This document shows positions 36,530-48,666 of a DNA stretch of 64,000 bases, in pieces. Made by a program: the position numbers and the translations under genes. Under the pieces are notes generated by a model that saw only the letters and a program-made list of their open reading frames with translations, was not told where the DNA came from and made no database searches. The DNA lies in the NCBI RefSeq assembly GCF_001657485.1, contig NZ_LXFU01000031.1, positions 3,485 to 67,484 on the forward strand, given 5' to 3'. The first letter of the stretch is position 1. Each line of letters opens with the position of its first letter. This DNA is from Rhizobium sp. WYCCWR10014. GTDB lineage: Bacteria > Pseudomonadota > Alphaproteobacteria > Rhizobiales > Rhizobiaceae.

Positions 36530-37572
36530 GCAATCTTCGGGCGGTCGCCCGCCGTCATGTCGAGTATCTCAGTCGTATAGCAATCCTCCAGCTTCGGCGC
36601 GCCGCTCTTGAACTGGCCGATCTTGTCGTAGACGGAAATCTGCTCGGCAAGAGCGGCCGGATCGAAGCTGCCCCAGCCGTCCTTGCCTGTCGTCGCGTCG
36701 AAGCTCAGCGACAATATGCGCGGCACCGTCTTCAGCTCCACGGCAAGATCGAGCTGCGGATAGGCCTCCACCGTCAATTTGACCGCCTCCTCAGGATGTT
36801 GATGCGTCCAGGCCCAGCCCTTGGCGACGGCACGCAGCACCTTTGCCAGTGTCTCGGCATGGCCGCTCACGGCATCGTCGGTGGCGAAATAGACGTTGGC
36901 ATAGGACGGCAGGCCCATGTCCTTCATCATCAGGTCGATGCGATCGGGACCGATGATGGAAAGGGCCTGCGTGTTGGTGATCCATCCGGTCACTGCATCG
37001 ACCTGACCGGTCATCAGCGGCGTCATGTCGAAGCCGATATTGGTGATGGTCAGGCTCAAGGGATCGATATCGTTCTTCAGCAAAATGGCATCAAGGACAT
37101 AACGGGCGGTCGGCTGGATGCCGATGCGCTTGCCGACCATATCCTTGACGGTGCGGATCGGCGCCTTGGGCAGCGAATAAAAGGCGAAAGGCGCCATGCG
37201 GAAACCGCAGGCGAAGATCTTGATCGGCACGCCGGATGACCTGGCAAGAAGAAGCTGTGCCGAATCCGAGAATTGGCCGAGCTGCGCATCACCCGTGATC
37301 ACGGGCGGCACCGTCGCCGAATTGGGACCGCCAGGGGAAAACTCGACGTCGAGACCCTCGGCCTCGAACAGCCCTTGCTTGACTGCGACGATATCGCCGA
37401 TCTGTCCGTTGCTCATCAGCCAGTCATATTTGATGACGACCTTGGATGCGGCGGCATTCGATTGACGCGGCACGAACACGCTAATCCCTGCCGTCGCTGC
37501 AGCAAGGGCAAAGGCTCCGCCCTTCAGGACGGTACGCCTGCCGACCACGATTTGTTTGTCATCCCCGTTCAT
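36526..37572 (-). CDS. ABC importer substrate-binding protein, SsuA/NMT1 type, Tat-like signal
   Basis: 348 residues. GRRTVLKGGAFALAAATAG is a probable twin-arginine signal with cleavage after about SNAA. The body is an NMT1/SsuA-like solute-binding protein (YDWLMSNGQIGDIVAVKQGLFE, then GRFSD-like GQFSDSAQLLL). The class binds sulfonates, taurine, nitrate or pyrimidine precursors; the ligand here is not readable. Unlike the other binding proteins in the window it overlaps the next gene by 4 bases and has no hairpin after it. Confidence 0.87.
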   Translation of the reverse strand: MNGDDKQIVVGRRTVLKGGAFALAAATAGISVFVPRQSNAAASKVVIKYDWLMSNGQIGDIVAVKQGLFEAEGLDVEFSPGGPNSATVPPVITGDAQLGQFSDSAQLLLARSSGVPIKIFACGFRMAPFAFYSLPKAPIRTVKDMVGKRIGIQPTARYVLDAILLKNDIDPLSLTITNIGFDMTPLMTGQVDAVTGWITNTQALSIIGPDRIDLMMKDMGLPSYANVYFATDDAVSGHAETLAKVLRAVAKGWAWTHQHPEEAVKLTVEAYPQLDLAVELKTVPRILSLSFDATTGKDGWGSFDPAALAEQISVYDKIGQFKSGAPKLEDCYTTEILDMTAGDRPKIA

Positions 37573-37625
37573 TTTCCTTGCCTTTCCCCTTGTTGGATTG
37601 TTGGACGACCGGCCGACTGCGCTTG

Positions 37626-38063
37626 CTATTGCGGGTCGATGTCACCGATCGGGCCGCCTGCGGACCATGCATAAATTTCCCAGAGATTGTCGTCAGGATC
37701 AGCGAAATAGACGCATCGCGCGTTCCAGACATAGTCCTGCGGCGGTGCGTGGAAGAGCACGCCCGCAGCTTTCAGCTCCGCATAGGCGGCATCGACCTGC
37801 TCTGGCGAGGCGAGCTCAATGGCCGCGCAGGCCTTGTGCGCACCTGGAGGGGCGCGGCGGCTTGAGACACCGGTATTCTCGGCGATATGCTCGATCTCCC
37901 ACAGCGCCAGCGTCACGCCCGCCCCTTTGAAATCGGCAAAGCCCGGAGCCCGGCGGCGCGGCTTGAAGCCAAGCCGCTCGACATAGAAGGCCGATGCCTT
38001 GTCGATATCCTCGACCAAAAAGCAGATGTCGGTAATCGGATTGGTTTGGGCAAAAACGGTCAT
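37626..38063 (-). CDS. VOC-family (glyoxalase/dioxygenase fold) protein
   Basis: 145 residues, two beta-alpha-beta-beta-beta units. It opens NPITDICFLVEDIDKASAFYVERLGF, and the second repeat ends FADPDDNLWEIYAW. It lies 53 bases upstream of the SsuA-type gene in the same direction and may belong to the same transcript. Enzyme, resistance or binding role cannot be told. Confidence 0.82.
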   Translation of the reverse strand: MTVFAQTNPITDICFLVEDIDKASAFYVERLGFKPRRRAPGFADFKGAGVTLALWEIEHIAENTGVSSRRAPPGAHKACAAIELASPEQVDAAYAELKAAGVLFHAPPQDYVWNARCVYFADPDDNLWEIYAWSAGGPIGDIDPQ

Positions 38064-38169
38064 ATGGGCCTCCTGATGGGAAAAGCCTCGCAGACCGCAG
38101 CCTCAAGAGATTTCAAATTCGTGCGGTTGTCTTTCGCAAAGCTGCTGATCTGTCATCGGCAAGAGCCGC

Positions 38170-39033
38170 TCAAAGACGGACCGATCGCTGGTACTCCTTC
38201 GGGGTCGCCCCCATCAGACGGCGAAAGACGCTGGAGAAATGCGCCTGGCTGGAAAAGCCTGTGGCATAAGCGATGTTTGCGAGCGTCTCCTTGCCATCGG
38301 CGAGGTAAAGCCGTGCTCGCTCGATCCTGCGTTCGAGAACGAAGCGATGCGGCGCCATGCCGGCCGCCCGTTTGAATTCCCTGCTGAAGTGAAAGGGGCT
38401 CATATGGGCCACCCCGGCCAGTTCCTCCACACTCAGATCGGATTTGCCAAGCAGGTTCTCGATGTAATCGATCACACGCCGGAGATTGTCCGATGTCAGC
38501 GGGCGATCGCCTGCTTCAGGTTTTGCGCCCAGCAGCTTTACGACGCAGCAGGCGAGCGCCATCCCAAGATGCTGCATCAAAAGCGGATCGTCGCGCCCGG
38601 TCTTCTCGGCGGCAAATGCAAGGGAGAGCGCGACTTGCAGCGTTGTCGGATCAGTCGTGGCGCTGAGCGCATCACTATCCCAATGCTCGGGATCGAAGCG
38701 AGAGCCGCCGATGCCGCTGTAGAGCGCAGGTGACTGGAAGATCGAGATATAATCCGCCGCATCGCCATCGACTTCGAGGACGGTGGCGGCCGGTTGAAAT
38801 CCCAGGGTGAACGGCGGCCTCTCAACTTTGCGGAATGCCCCGCTTCCAAGCCGATAGGCATATTTGCCGTGCGCCGTGCGGTTGATCGAAATTCTATGAA
38901 GGGAGCCCCGCGAAACCATTTGCCCCGCGGCGCTGCGATAGGTCTCGACGATCATGTCGCGTTGAACGAAGGCCATGTAGCCTCCGAGCGATGGTCGGCT
39001 TATTGAGAAAATCTGCGGGTCGATATCGGGCAT
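38170..39033 (-). CDS. AraC-family transcriptional regulator
   Basis: 287 residues. The N-terminal sensor region (about 1-170) is followed by two helix-turn-helix motifs at about 185-285 (VEELAGVAHMSPFHFSREFKRAAGMAPHRF and IAYATGFSSQAHFSSVFRRLMGATPKEY). The start at 39033 has GGGAGA upstream. The ORF extends further, but without homology. It is upstream of, and in line with, the VOC and SsuABC-type genes, so it is their likely activator. Confidence 0.87.
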   Translation of the reverse strand: MPDIDPQIFSISRPSLGGYMAFVQRDMIVETYRSAAGQMVSRGSLHRISINRTAHGKYAYRLGSGAFRKVERPPFTLGFQPAATVLEVDGDAADYISIFQSPALYSGIGGSRFDPEHWDSDALSATTDPTTLQVALSLAFAAEKTGRDDPLLMQHLGMALACCVVKLLGAKPEAGDRPLTSDNLRRVIDYIENLLGKSDLSVEELAGVAHMSPFHFSREFKRAAGMAPHRFVLERRIERARLYLADGKETLANIAYATGFSSQAHFSSVFRRLMGATPKEYQRSVRL

Positions 39034-39400
39034 TGTTTCATTCTCCCTAGCAGGAGAGAGGCAAGTTGCGCGCCAAGTGGAAGCCGAGCTTCGCGCTGGA
39101 TCATCGTCGCAGCATAAAACCTGATGGCGCCCATGAAATAGTGATTTTACGCCTGCAGTCGGGCCACACGGCACAACGGCCTAGCAGCAGTTCATCCTCG
39201 GCAAATTTGGTCGCGTGCGCAAGAATTATGCAGTGCATGTTTCTTCTTGATCGGCCCGCTCGCGGGAAACCGCAGCCAGGAATGAGCGTTCGCTCCGTCC
39301 ACTCTTTTCATCGGAGAGCGTCATTTTGGAAATTCCTTTCTCCCCCATTCTCATTAGTCTACTTAATTTATAGACATAACTGAATTGGAGAGAAATTGCG
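39034..39400. other. divergent upstream region, nothing strong seen
   Basis: 367 bases between the AraC gene and the ribose-type importer. AT-rich near 39355-39380, with a weak GTCTA/TAGAC repeat (39357-39361, 39371-39375) about 25 bases before the binding-protein start and GGAGAG as its ribosome site. No small gene or RNA recognised. Confidence 0.4.
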
Positions 39401-40414
39401 ATGAGTAACGAAAAGTCCGGAAGCGGCCTCGGAAGGCGAGATCTGTTGAAACTGTCTGCCGCGGCCGGGGCCGTCGTCGCGGGTGCTGCGCTCGTCGGGC
39501 AGAAGCCGGTTTTCGCGGCCGACGAAGAACTGTCCCTGAAAGGCAAGCGCATCGCTATCAGCGCAACCGGCACCGACCACTTCTTCGACCTGCAGGCCTA
39601 TAATGCCCAGATCGAAGAGGTAAAGCGCCTCGGCGGCGAGCCGATCGCCGTCGATGCCGGACGCAACGACGGCAAGCTGGTCTCGCAGCTGCAGACGCTG
39701 ATTGCCCAGAAGCCGGATGCGATCGTTCAAATCCTCGGCACGCTCAGCGTCATCGATCCCTGGCTGAAGAAGGCGCGCGATGCCGGGATCCCGGTTCTGA
39801 CCGTCGACGTCGGCTCGACCAATTCGATCAACAACACCACCTCGGACAACTGGGGCATCGGCAAGGACTTGGCGCTGCAGCTCGTCTCCGATATCGGCGG
39901 CGAAGGTAATATCGTCGTCTTCAACGGCTTCTACGGCGTAACCCCCTGCGCGATCCGCTACGACCAGTTGGTCAATGTCGTCAAATATTTCCCGAAGGTG
40001 AAAATCCTCCAGCCGGAACTGCGCGACGTCATCCCGAACACCGTGCAGGACGCCTTCACGCAGATCACGGCCATCCTCAACAAATATCCGGAAAAGGGTT
40101 CGATCAAGGCGATCTGGTCGGCCTGGGACATTCCGCAGCTTGGCGCGACCCAGGCTTTGGCCGCCGCCGGGCGAACCGAGATCCGCACCTACGGCGTCGA
40201 CGGCAGCCCGGAAGTGCTGCAGCTCATCGCCGATCCGAATTCCCCGGCCGGCGCCGATGTCGCCCAGCAGCCGGCAGAAATCGGCCGCACCGCCATCCGC
40301 AACGTTGCCAAGCTGCTTGCCGGCCAGGCGCTGCCGCGCGAGACCTATGTTCCGGCCCTGCTCGCCAACAAGACCAATGTCGGCGAAGTCACCAAGAAGC
40401 TCGGCATCGGCTGA
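39401..40414 (+). CDS. ribose-type ABC importer substrate-binding protein, Tat-like signal
   Basis: 337 residues. GLGRRDLLKLSAAAGAVVAGAAL is a twin-arginine-type signal with cleavage at about VFAAD. The body is a type I periplasmic sugar-binding protein (RbsB/XylF-like) with VDAGRNDGKLVSQLQTLIAQKPDAIV and VDVGSTNSINNTTSDN. First gene of a four-gene CUT2 importer. No dedicated catabolic enzyme follows, so the sugar is unknown. Confidence 0.88.
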   Translation: MSNEKSGSGLGRRDLLKLSAAAGAVVAGAALVGQKPVFAADEELSLKGKRIAISATGTDHFFDLQAYNAQIEEVKRLGGEPIAVDAGRNDGKLVSQLQTLIAQKPDAIVQILGTLSVIDPWLKKARDAGIPVLTVDVGSTNSINNTTSDNWGIGKDLALQLVSDIGGEGNIVVFNGFYGVTPCAIRYDQLVNVVKYFPKVKILQPELRDVIPNTVQDAFTQITAILNKYPEKGSIKAIWSAWDIPQLGATQALAAAGRTEIRTYGVDGSPEVLQLIADPNSPAGADVAQQPAEIGRTAIRNVAKLLAGQALPRETYVPALLANKTNVGEVTKKLGIG

Positions 40415-40422
40415 CATTGAAC

Positions 40423-40453
40423 CCGAGCGATCCGGTCATGTCGGATCGCTCGG
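40423..40453 (+). terminator. perfect 12-bp stem-loop between binding-protein and ATPase genes
   Basis: CCGAGCGATCCG and CGGATCGCTCGG pair around a 7-base loop, starting 9 bases after the binding-protein stop and ending 25 bases before the ATPase start. An intra-operon hairpin that should raise the ratio of binding protein to membrane components. Confidence 0.65.
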
Positions 40454-40478
40454 AATCTACCCGCCCGGAGAGATCGAC

Positions 40479-42029
40479 ATGACGGCCATTTCGTTGAAGC
40501 AGCCGGTGACGGCACGCGACGACATCATCCGCTTTGAAGGCATCGTCAAGCATTTCGGTGGCGCGCAGGCGCTTGCCGGTGCGTCTCTGATCGTCAGGCG
40601 CGGCACCATCCACGGCCTCGTCGGTCAGAACGGCGCCGGCAAGTCGACGCTGATCAAGCTGCTGGCCGGTCTGCACCAGCCGGATGGCGGCCGGATCGAG
40701 ATCGAGGGACGAACGTTCGACAGGCTGACACCGCATCTTGCCGAAGAGCTCGGCATCCACTTCATTCACCAGGATCGGCTGTTGGTGCCGACCTTCACCG
40801 TCGGCGAAGCCCTGTTCCTTGGCCGGGAGCCACGCATCGCGGGCACGCCGTTCCTCGATCGGCGACTGATGCAGCGCCGCGCATCCGAAATCCTCAACGA
40901 CTATTTCGGTATCCGGTTGCCGAACGCCGCCTTGATCGGCGAGTTGTCGACGGCCGAAAAGCAGATCGTCCAAATCACCCGCGCGCTCCTCAATCAGCCG
41001 AAGGTGCTGGTCTTCGACGAGCCGACGGCCGCCTTGGTTCGTCGCGAAGCCGATATCCTCTTCCGGCTGATCCGCCGTCTGCGCGACGAAGGCGTCACCA
41101 TCATCTATATCTCGCATTACCTGAACGAAATCGAAGAGCTCTGCGACCACGTCACCGTGCTGCGCAATGGGCTGGACGTCGCCTCCCTGCCGATCGGGGA
41201 GACTTCGGCAGGTGCCATTGCGCGGCTGATGGTCGAACGCGACATCAAGGAGATGTTTCCGAAGCCGCAGGTGACGCCCGGCGAAGACATCCTCAAGGTG
41301 GAGCAGTTGTCGACGCCGGGGAAATATAGCGACATCAGTTTCACGCTTCGCCGCGGCGAGGTGCTGGGCCTCACCGGCCTGCTCGGCTCCGGTGCGAAGG
41401 AGCTGGTCCGCACGCTCTTCGGTCTGGAGGTGCCGGCTTCCGGCCATATCGAGATCAGCGGCGAGGCTGCCCGTTTCACCAATCCCACCCAGGCGGCCGG
41501 CCGCGAAATCGCCCTGGTGCCGGAAGATCGGCGTCGCCACGGCGTCGCACTCGACCTCAGTGTCGCGGAAAATATCAGCCTTTCGAGCCTTGGCCGCTTC
41601 ACACGTTTTGGCTTTCTCGATCGCAGACGCGAACAGAGAGAAGTGGACGCTCTGATTACGCGGCTGCAAGTGAAGACCAATGGGCGAGATGCCCTGCTGC
41701 GCACGCTTTCGGGCGGCAACCAGCAGAAGATTGCCATCGCCAAGTGGCTGAGCCGCCGTTCCGAGGTCTATCTCCTCGATGAGCCGACAGTCGGCGTCGA
41801 TATCGGCTCCAAGGTCGAGATCTATACGCTGATCGGCGAACTCGCATCGCGCGGTGCCGGGGTCATCGTGCTGTCTTCGGATCTGCCCGAACTCATCGGT
41901 ATCACCGATCGCATCCTGGTACTCTTCCGCGGCCGCGTGGTGCGGGAATTCATCTCGTCGGAGACCACGGCGGATGCCGTGCTGGCTCAATCGACCGGAT
42001 CACCCGAGGGACAACGCCATGTCGGCTGA
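40479..42029 (+). CDS. ribose-type ABC importer double ATPase (RbsA-like)
   Basis: 516 residues with two nucleotide-binding domains. Domain 1 has Walker A GQNGAGKST, signature LSTAEKQIVQI and Walker B VLVFDEPTAAL. Domain 2 has a degenerate Walker A (GLLGSGAKE), signature LSGGNQQKIAIAKWL and Walker B VYLLDEPTVGVD. One active and one degenerate site is normal for CUT2 importers. The start at 40479 has GGAGAG upstream; the longer frame reading back over the hairpin into the binding-protein gene is not coding. Confidence 0.92.
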   Translation: MTAISLKQPVTARDDIIRFEGIVKHFGGAQALAGASLIVRRGTIHGLVGQNGAGKSTLIKLLAGLHQPDGGRIEIEGRTFDRLTPHLAEELGIHFIHQDRLLVPTFTVGEALFLGREPRIAGTPFLDRRLMQRRASEILNDYFGIRLPNAALIGELSTAEKQIVQITRALLNQPKVLVFDEPTAALVRREADILFRLIRRLRDEGVTIIYISHYLNEIEELCDHVTVLRNGLDVASLPIGETSAGAIARLMVERDIKEMFPKPQVTPGEDILKVEQLSTPGKYSDISFTLRRGEVLGLTGLLGSGAKELVRTLFGLEVPASGHIEISGEAARFTNPTQAAGREIALVPEDRRRHGVALDLSVAENISLSSLGRFTRFGFLDRRREQREVDALITRLQVKTNGRDALLRTLSGGNQQKIAIAKWLSRRSEVYLLDEPTVGVDIGSKVEIYTLIGELASRGAGVIVLSSDLPELIGITDRILVLFRGRVVREFISSETTADAVLAQSTGSPEGQRHVG

Positions 42030-43038
42030 AGTGGAATTCGCGCCTTCCGGTTTTTCCGCTGCAGAACCGCCTCCCCGCCCGGCCGGCAATATTGCAGCTG
42101 CGGCATTGCGCTTCGGATCGCTGATCGCATTCGCCGCCATCCTGATCATCTTTTCGCTGACCGCACCCTATTTCCTCAGCATCGGCAATATCGGCAATGT
42201 ACTTGGCCAATCGGCCATCTCCGGCGTGCTTGCCATTGGGTTGACGATCGTGCTGATCGCCGGCGGCTCCAATGTCGTCACCGGTGGCATCGACCTGTCG
42301 CTCGCGGCCAATATGGGCCTCAGCGCCGCAGTCTATGCGAGCCTGACACAGCTCGGCTACGGCGATGCGACGGCGATCGCGGCGGCGATCCTCACCGGCG
42401 CCTTGATCGGCACGGTCAATGCCATTGCCGTCGTCTATGCCGGCATCGTGCCGCTGCTGGCCACTCTTGCCGTCATGAATGTCGTCGCCGGCCTGGAGTT
42501 GGTGTTGACCGGCAATACCGTCCTGCCGGCCTCGACGGCTTTTCTCTCGGCGCTTTCCGCCTCGGATGCTTTCGGCATACCGGTTCTTGCCTATGTGCTC
42601 CTCGGGTTTACGGCGATCACCACGGCGATCGTGCAATATACGCCGCTCGGCCTGCGTCTCTACGCCGTCGGTGAGTTCCCGGATGCGGCGCGTGCCGCCG
42701 GTCTGCCGCTTCGCCGGCTGCTGGCCGGCGCCTTCGTTGCCAGCGGCGTCTCCGGCGGCATCGCTGGCATCCTGTCGGTTTCCTATCTGAGCGGCAGCAC
42801 GACCGGCGCCGGCGAGATGCTGTTGCCCGTCGTCGTCACGGCCCTGCTCGGCTCGGTCTTTTCGCGCCGGCTGGTTCCCACCATCACCGGGACGCTGCTT
42901 TCGGCCCTTTTGGTCGGCTTCCTGGTCAACGGTTTCCAGCTGCTGAACATTTCAAGCACGCTGGTCAGCGGCGTCCAGGGCGTTCTCATTCTCATCGTCG
43001 TTTCCGCGACCACGCTGCTGCGCCGGCAGGAGGCCTGA
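42019..43038 (+). CDS. ribose-type ABC importer permease (RbsC-like), first
   Basis: 339 residues, about nine or ten membrane segments. GLTIVLIAGGSNVVTGGIDLSLAANMGLSAA is the family's signature membrane/loop region. It overlaps the ATPase gene by 11 bases. The start at 42019 has GAGGGAC before it and skips a long out-of-context extension. Confidence 0.9.
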   Translation: MSAEVEFAPSGFSAAEPPPRPAGNIAAAALRFGSLIAFAAILIIFSLTAPYFLSIGNIGNVLGQSAISGVLAIGLTIVLIAGGSNVVTGGIDLSLAANMGLSAAVYASLTQLGYGDATAIAAAILTGALIGTVNAIAVVYAGIVPLLATLAVMNVVAGLELVLTGNTVLPASTAFLSALSASDAFGIPVLAYVLLGFTAITTAIVQYTPLGLRLYAVGEFPDAARAAGLPLRRLLAGAFVASGVSGGIAGILSVSYLSGSTTGAGEMLLPVVVTALLGSVFSRRLVPTITGTLLSALLVGFLVNGFQLLNISSTLVSGVQGVLILIVVSATTLLRRQEA

Positions 43039-43040
43039 TC

Positions 43041-44042
43041 ATGTCGCTCCAGACCCCTCCCCCCGCCAGCATCGGCCTGCCGCGTCTTCTCGTCGGCGGC
43101 CTGGTGCGCTATGGCTTGATCCTCGCCCTGGTTGCGGTGTTTGCCGCGTTTTCCGTGGCAACGCCGACATTCCTGACGCCTGCCAACCTGCAGAGCATCC
43201 TGGTCAATAATTTCACGCTGCTTGCCATCGTCTCCATCGCAATGACCTTCGCCGTCGCGTCGGGCGGCATCGATCTTTCGGTGGGAACGGCGATGGATTT
43301 CGCCAGCTTCGCCTTGGTTTCGCTCGTTCTCGCCGGGCAGCCGGTGGCAGTCGCCGCACTCGCGGGACTGGCGGCCGGAGCGTTCGTCGGCGCCTTCAAC
43401 GCGCTGCTGATTTCAGGGATCGGCGTGTCGCCGTTCCTCGCCACGCTCGGCACGCTGTTTATCGGCCGCAGCGTTCAGCAACTGCTGACCAATGGCGGCA
43501 ATCCGGTCTATCTACCGCCGAACGGCGTGCCGGAAGCCTTCCGTTTTCTCGGCCATGGCACGATCGCCGGCTTCCCAGTAGCGCTTGCCGCTGCCATCGT
43601 CGTGATCGCGGCCGCTGCCGTTGTCTTTGCCCGGACGCGTTTCGGCCGCGTCATCCTGTCGATCGGCATCCAGCCGGGCGTCGTGCGCTATTCCGGCATC
43701 GCCGCGCCGGCCCATGTCGCGGTGACTTTCATCCTGGTCGGGTTGATCGCGGCAATCGCCGGCCTGATCCTGACCGCAACCGTCACCACCTACATCCCCT
43801 CCTCGGGCAATGCCTTCTTGCTGAATGCGATCGGCGCGACCTTCATCGGCACGACACTCAGCCCACTCGGACGGCCGAATGTCGGCGGGACCGTACTCGG
43901 CGCGCTGCTGCTCAGCATCGTCGCCAATGGCCTGCTGCTGACCGATCTGAACTTCTATTGGCAGCAGGTTGGTACGGGCACGCTGATCTTCGCCGTGCTC
44001 GCCCTGAGCTTCATCAACAGAAAGGCTGCCGGCAGCGCTTAA
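43041..44042 (+). CDS. ribose-type ABC importer permease (RbsC-like), second
   Basis: 333 residues, many membrane segments. MTFAVASGGIDLSVGTAMDFASFALV is the signature. It starts 2 bases after the first permease stop. Two different permease genes imply a heterodimeric channel. Convergent with glpK, 38 bases apart. Confidence 0.9.
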   Translation: MSLQTPPPASIGLPRLLVGGLVRYGLILALVAVFAAFSVATPTFLTPANLQSILVNNFTLLAIVSIAMTFAVASGGIDLSVGTAMDFASFALVSLVLAGQPVAVAALAGLAAGAFVGAFNALLISGIGVSPFLATLGTLFIGRSVQQLLTNGGNPVYLPPNGVPEAFRFLGHGTIAGFPVALAAAIVVIAAAAVVFARTRFGRVILSIGIQPGVVRYSGIAAPAHVAVTFILVGLIAAIAGLILTATVTTYIPSSGNAFLLNAIGATFIGTTLSPLGRPNVGGTVLGALLLSIVANGLLLTDLNFYWQQVGTGTLIFAVLALSFINRKAAGSA

Positions 44043-44080
44043 GAGAAGCCGCCACTGAGGTGGTATCCTCGGACGCGGTT

Positions 44081-45583
44081 CTATACCGCCGAGGCGTCGG
44101 AAATCATTCTGGAGACGGCATTCTTCCAGCCGATGATCTTGCCCTGCCTCTCGGTCTCATCCATCGAAGGGCTGAAGCGGCGGTCGCAGGCCCAGGCCTG
44201 CGCAAAATCCTGCTTGCCGGGCCAGATGCCGGCTTTCGAGCCGGCAAGCCAGGCCGCGCCCAGCGCCGTCGTCTCGCGGATCGCCGAGCGGTCGACAGGG
44301 TTTCTGGTCATGTCAGCCAGGCACTGCATCGTCCAATCCGAAGCCGCCATGCCGCCATCGACGCGCAGCACGGTTTCCAACTGGTTGACGCCCCAGTCCT
44401 TCTTCATCGCCACCAACAAATCGAGCGTCTGGTAGGCGACCGATTCAAGCACCGCGCGGGCAAATTCCGCCGGCCCACTGTTTCGCGTCAGACCGAAGAT
44501 CGCGCCGCGCGCAGCCGGATCCCAGTAGGGGGCGCCGAGGCCGGTGAAGGCTGGAACGATGTAGACCTGCTGTCCGGGATCGGCCTTGGCGGCAAGCACT
44601 CCTGCCTCGGATGCCTGGCCGATGATGCCAAGGCCGTCGCGCAGCCACTGCACGGCGGCACCGGCGATGAAGATCGAGCCTTCGAGCGCATAGGTCGTTT
44701 CGCCGTCAAGCCGATAGGCGATCGTCGTCAGCATCCGGTTGGAGGATGAAACACGATCCCGGCCGGTGTTCAACAGGGCAAAGCAGCCGGTGCCGTAGGT
44801 GGATTTCATCATGCCGGGCTCGAAGCAGGCATTGCCCATCGCCGCCGCCTGCTGGTCGCCGGCGACCCCGAGGATCGGAAGCTCCGCGCCGAACAGCGCC
44901 TTGTCGACGCGGCCGAAATCATCGGCGCATTCCCTGACGTCAGGAAGCATGGCGGCCGGAATACGGAGAATGCCGAGAAGCTCCTCGTCCCAGGCACCGT
45001 CATCGATATTGTAGAGCAGCGTTCTCGATGCATTGGTCGCATCGGTGGCATGCACGCGTCCATCAGTCAGATTGTAGATCAGCCAGCTGTCGATCGTGCC
45101 GAAGCAGACATCGCCGGCCTCGGCCTTCTCACGCAGGCCATCGACATTGTCGAGCAGCCAGCGCAGCTTCGTTCCGGAGAAATAGGGGTCGAGCAGCAGC
45201 CCGGTCTTGGCGCTGAACAGCTTCTCGTAGCCATCGGCCTTCAGGCTTTCGCACATTTCTGCGGTGCGCCTGTCCTGCCAGACAATCGCGCGGTGGAGCG
45301 GCTTTCCTGACCCGCGATCCCAGACGACCGCCGTCTCGCGCTGGTTGGTGATGCCGATCGCGGCGATATCGGCGGCGTCAATACCGGCGTCAGCGATCGC
45401 CTTGCGCACTGTGTCGACGACGGATCGCCAGATTTCGGCGGCGTCGTGCTCCACCCATCCGGGCTGCGGATAATATTGGGTGATCTCCGCCTGCGCCGAG
45501 CCGGCCATTTTCATGTCGCCATCGAAGATGATGGCGCGCGACGATGTCGTGCCCTGGTCGATTGAAAGAATATAGCCGCTCAT
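44081..45583 (-). CDS. glpK: glycerol kinase
   Basis: 500 residues, the normal length. [15 protein letters not shown] at the N-terminus, [37 protein letters not shown] and VDGGMAASD are glycerol-kinase hallmarks. It makes glycerol 3-phosphate in the cytoplasm with ATP. Last gene of the glycerol operon, separated from glpV by two hairpins, which may set its expression apart from the importer. Confidence 0.95.
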   Translation of the reverse strand: MSGYILSIDQGTTSSRAIIFDGDMKMAGSAQAEITQYYPQPGWVEHDAAEIWRSVVDTVRKAIADAGIDAADIAAIGITNQRETAVVWDRGSGKPLHRAIVWQDRRTAEMCESLKADGYEKLFSAKTGLLLDPYFSGTKLRWLLDNVDGLREKAEAGDVCFGTIDSWLIYNLTDGRVHATDATNASRTLLYNIDDGAWDEELLGILRIPAAMLPDVRECADDFGRVDKALFGAELPILGVAGDQQAAAMGNACFEPGMMKSTYGTGCFALLNTGRDRVSSSNRMLTTIAYRLDGETTYALEGSIFIAGAAVQWLRDGLGIIGQASEAGVLAAKADPGQQVYIVPAFTGLGAPYWDPAARGAIFGLTRNSGPAEFARAVLESVAYQTLDLLVAMKKDWGVNQLETVLRVDGGMAASDWTMQCLADMTRNPVDRSAIRETTALGAAWLAGSKAGIWPGKQDFAQAWACDRRFSPSMDETERQGKIIGWKNAVSRMISDASAV

Positions 45584-45664
45584 ATCCGTCTCCGGCTCGC
45601 ACGAAACCGCTCCGCCTGCAGAGGACAGCAGGACGCGGACGGTTCACGAGAGAAAGATTGTGGG

Positions 45665-45724
45665 TGCCACCGGCTTGCTGCCGGTGGCAGGAAGTGATGG
45701 CCGGAAGCCTCGTCGCCTCCGGCC
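45665..45724 (-). terminator. two tandem stem-loops between glpV and glpK
   Basis: Hairpin A (45665-45689) has a perfect 10-bp stem TGCCACCGGC/GCCGGTGGCA with a 5-base loop. Hairpin B (45699-45724) has 7 bp GGCCGGA/TCCGGCC. They follow the glpV stop by about 10 bases on the transcribed strand. Same layout as the pair after the binding-protein gene at 7.1 kb. Confidence 0.6.
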
Positions 45725-45733
45725 GGGTCCGCC

Positions 45734-47458
<1,725 letters not shown>

Positions 47459-47535
47459 AATATCCTCCCAGGGTTTGCGATTGCAGTTACGTCTCAGGCG
47501 GCCAGTACCCCCGGCCATCTGTCTTCTCCTTGCCG

Positions 47536-47817
47536 TCACACGTAGCGGAAGACGCCGATGGCGTAGACCACGGAGATGGCAAGAGCCCACCACAGGTTGG
47601 GCCCACCGAGCCCAAGCCATGCAAGATGAATGAAAGCGCTGCCCAGCAGCGAAATGAAGAGCCGGTCGCCGCGCGTCGTCTCGAAACGCAGCACGCCCGT
47701 GCGCGGCGAGCCGCCCGGCGAAAAATATTCCCAGACACTCATGGCGATCAGAAGCGCCAGGATCGTCAGGAAGAACAGCGTCGTCGGCAGCGTCCAGGCC
47801 ATCCAGGAAAAATTCAT
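47536..47817 (-). CDS. glpU: small membrane protein of the glycerol importer locus (DUF2160)
   Basis: 93 residues, about three hydrophobic segments (LPTTLFFLTILALLIAMSVWEYF, RLFISLLGSAFIHLAWLGL, WWALAISVVYAIGVF). The 'SPGGSPRTGVLRFETTRGDRLFISLLGSAF' core is the DUF2160 signature. It occurs almost always in glp importer operons. It may be an accessory subunit of the importer; its role has not been shown as far as I know. Confidence 0.85.
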   Translation of the reverse strand: MNFSWMAWTLPTTLFFLTILALLIAMSVWEYFSPGGSPRTGVLRFETTRGDRLFISLLGSAFIHLAWLGLGGPNLWWALAISVVYAIGVFRYV

Positions 47818-47830
47818 GACCGTCTCCTCC

Positions 47831-48652
<822 letters not shown>

Positions 48653-48666
48653 GTCTCGCCTCCCCT

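Noticed and set aside
40389..41990. A 533-codon open frame on the minus strand
   Set aside because: It lies wholly antisense to the double ATPase gene, which has every ABC motif. The antisense product has no recognisable domain and is a product of GC-rich codon use.
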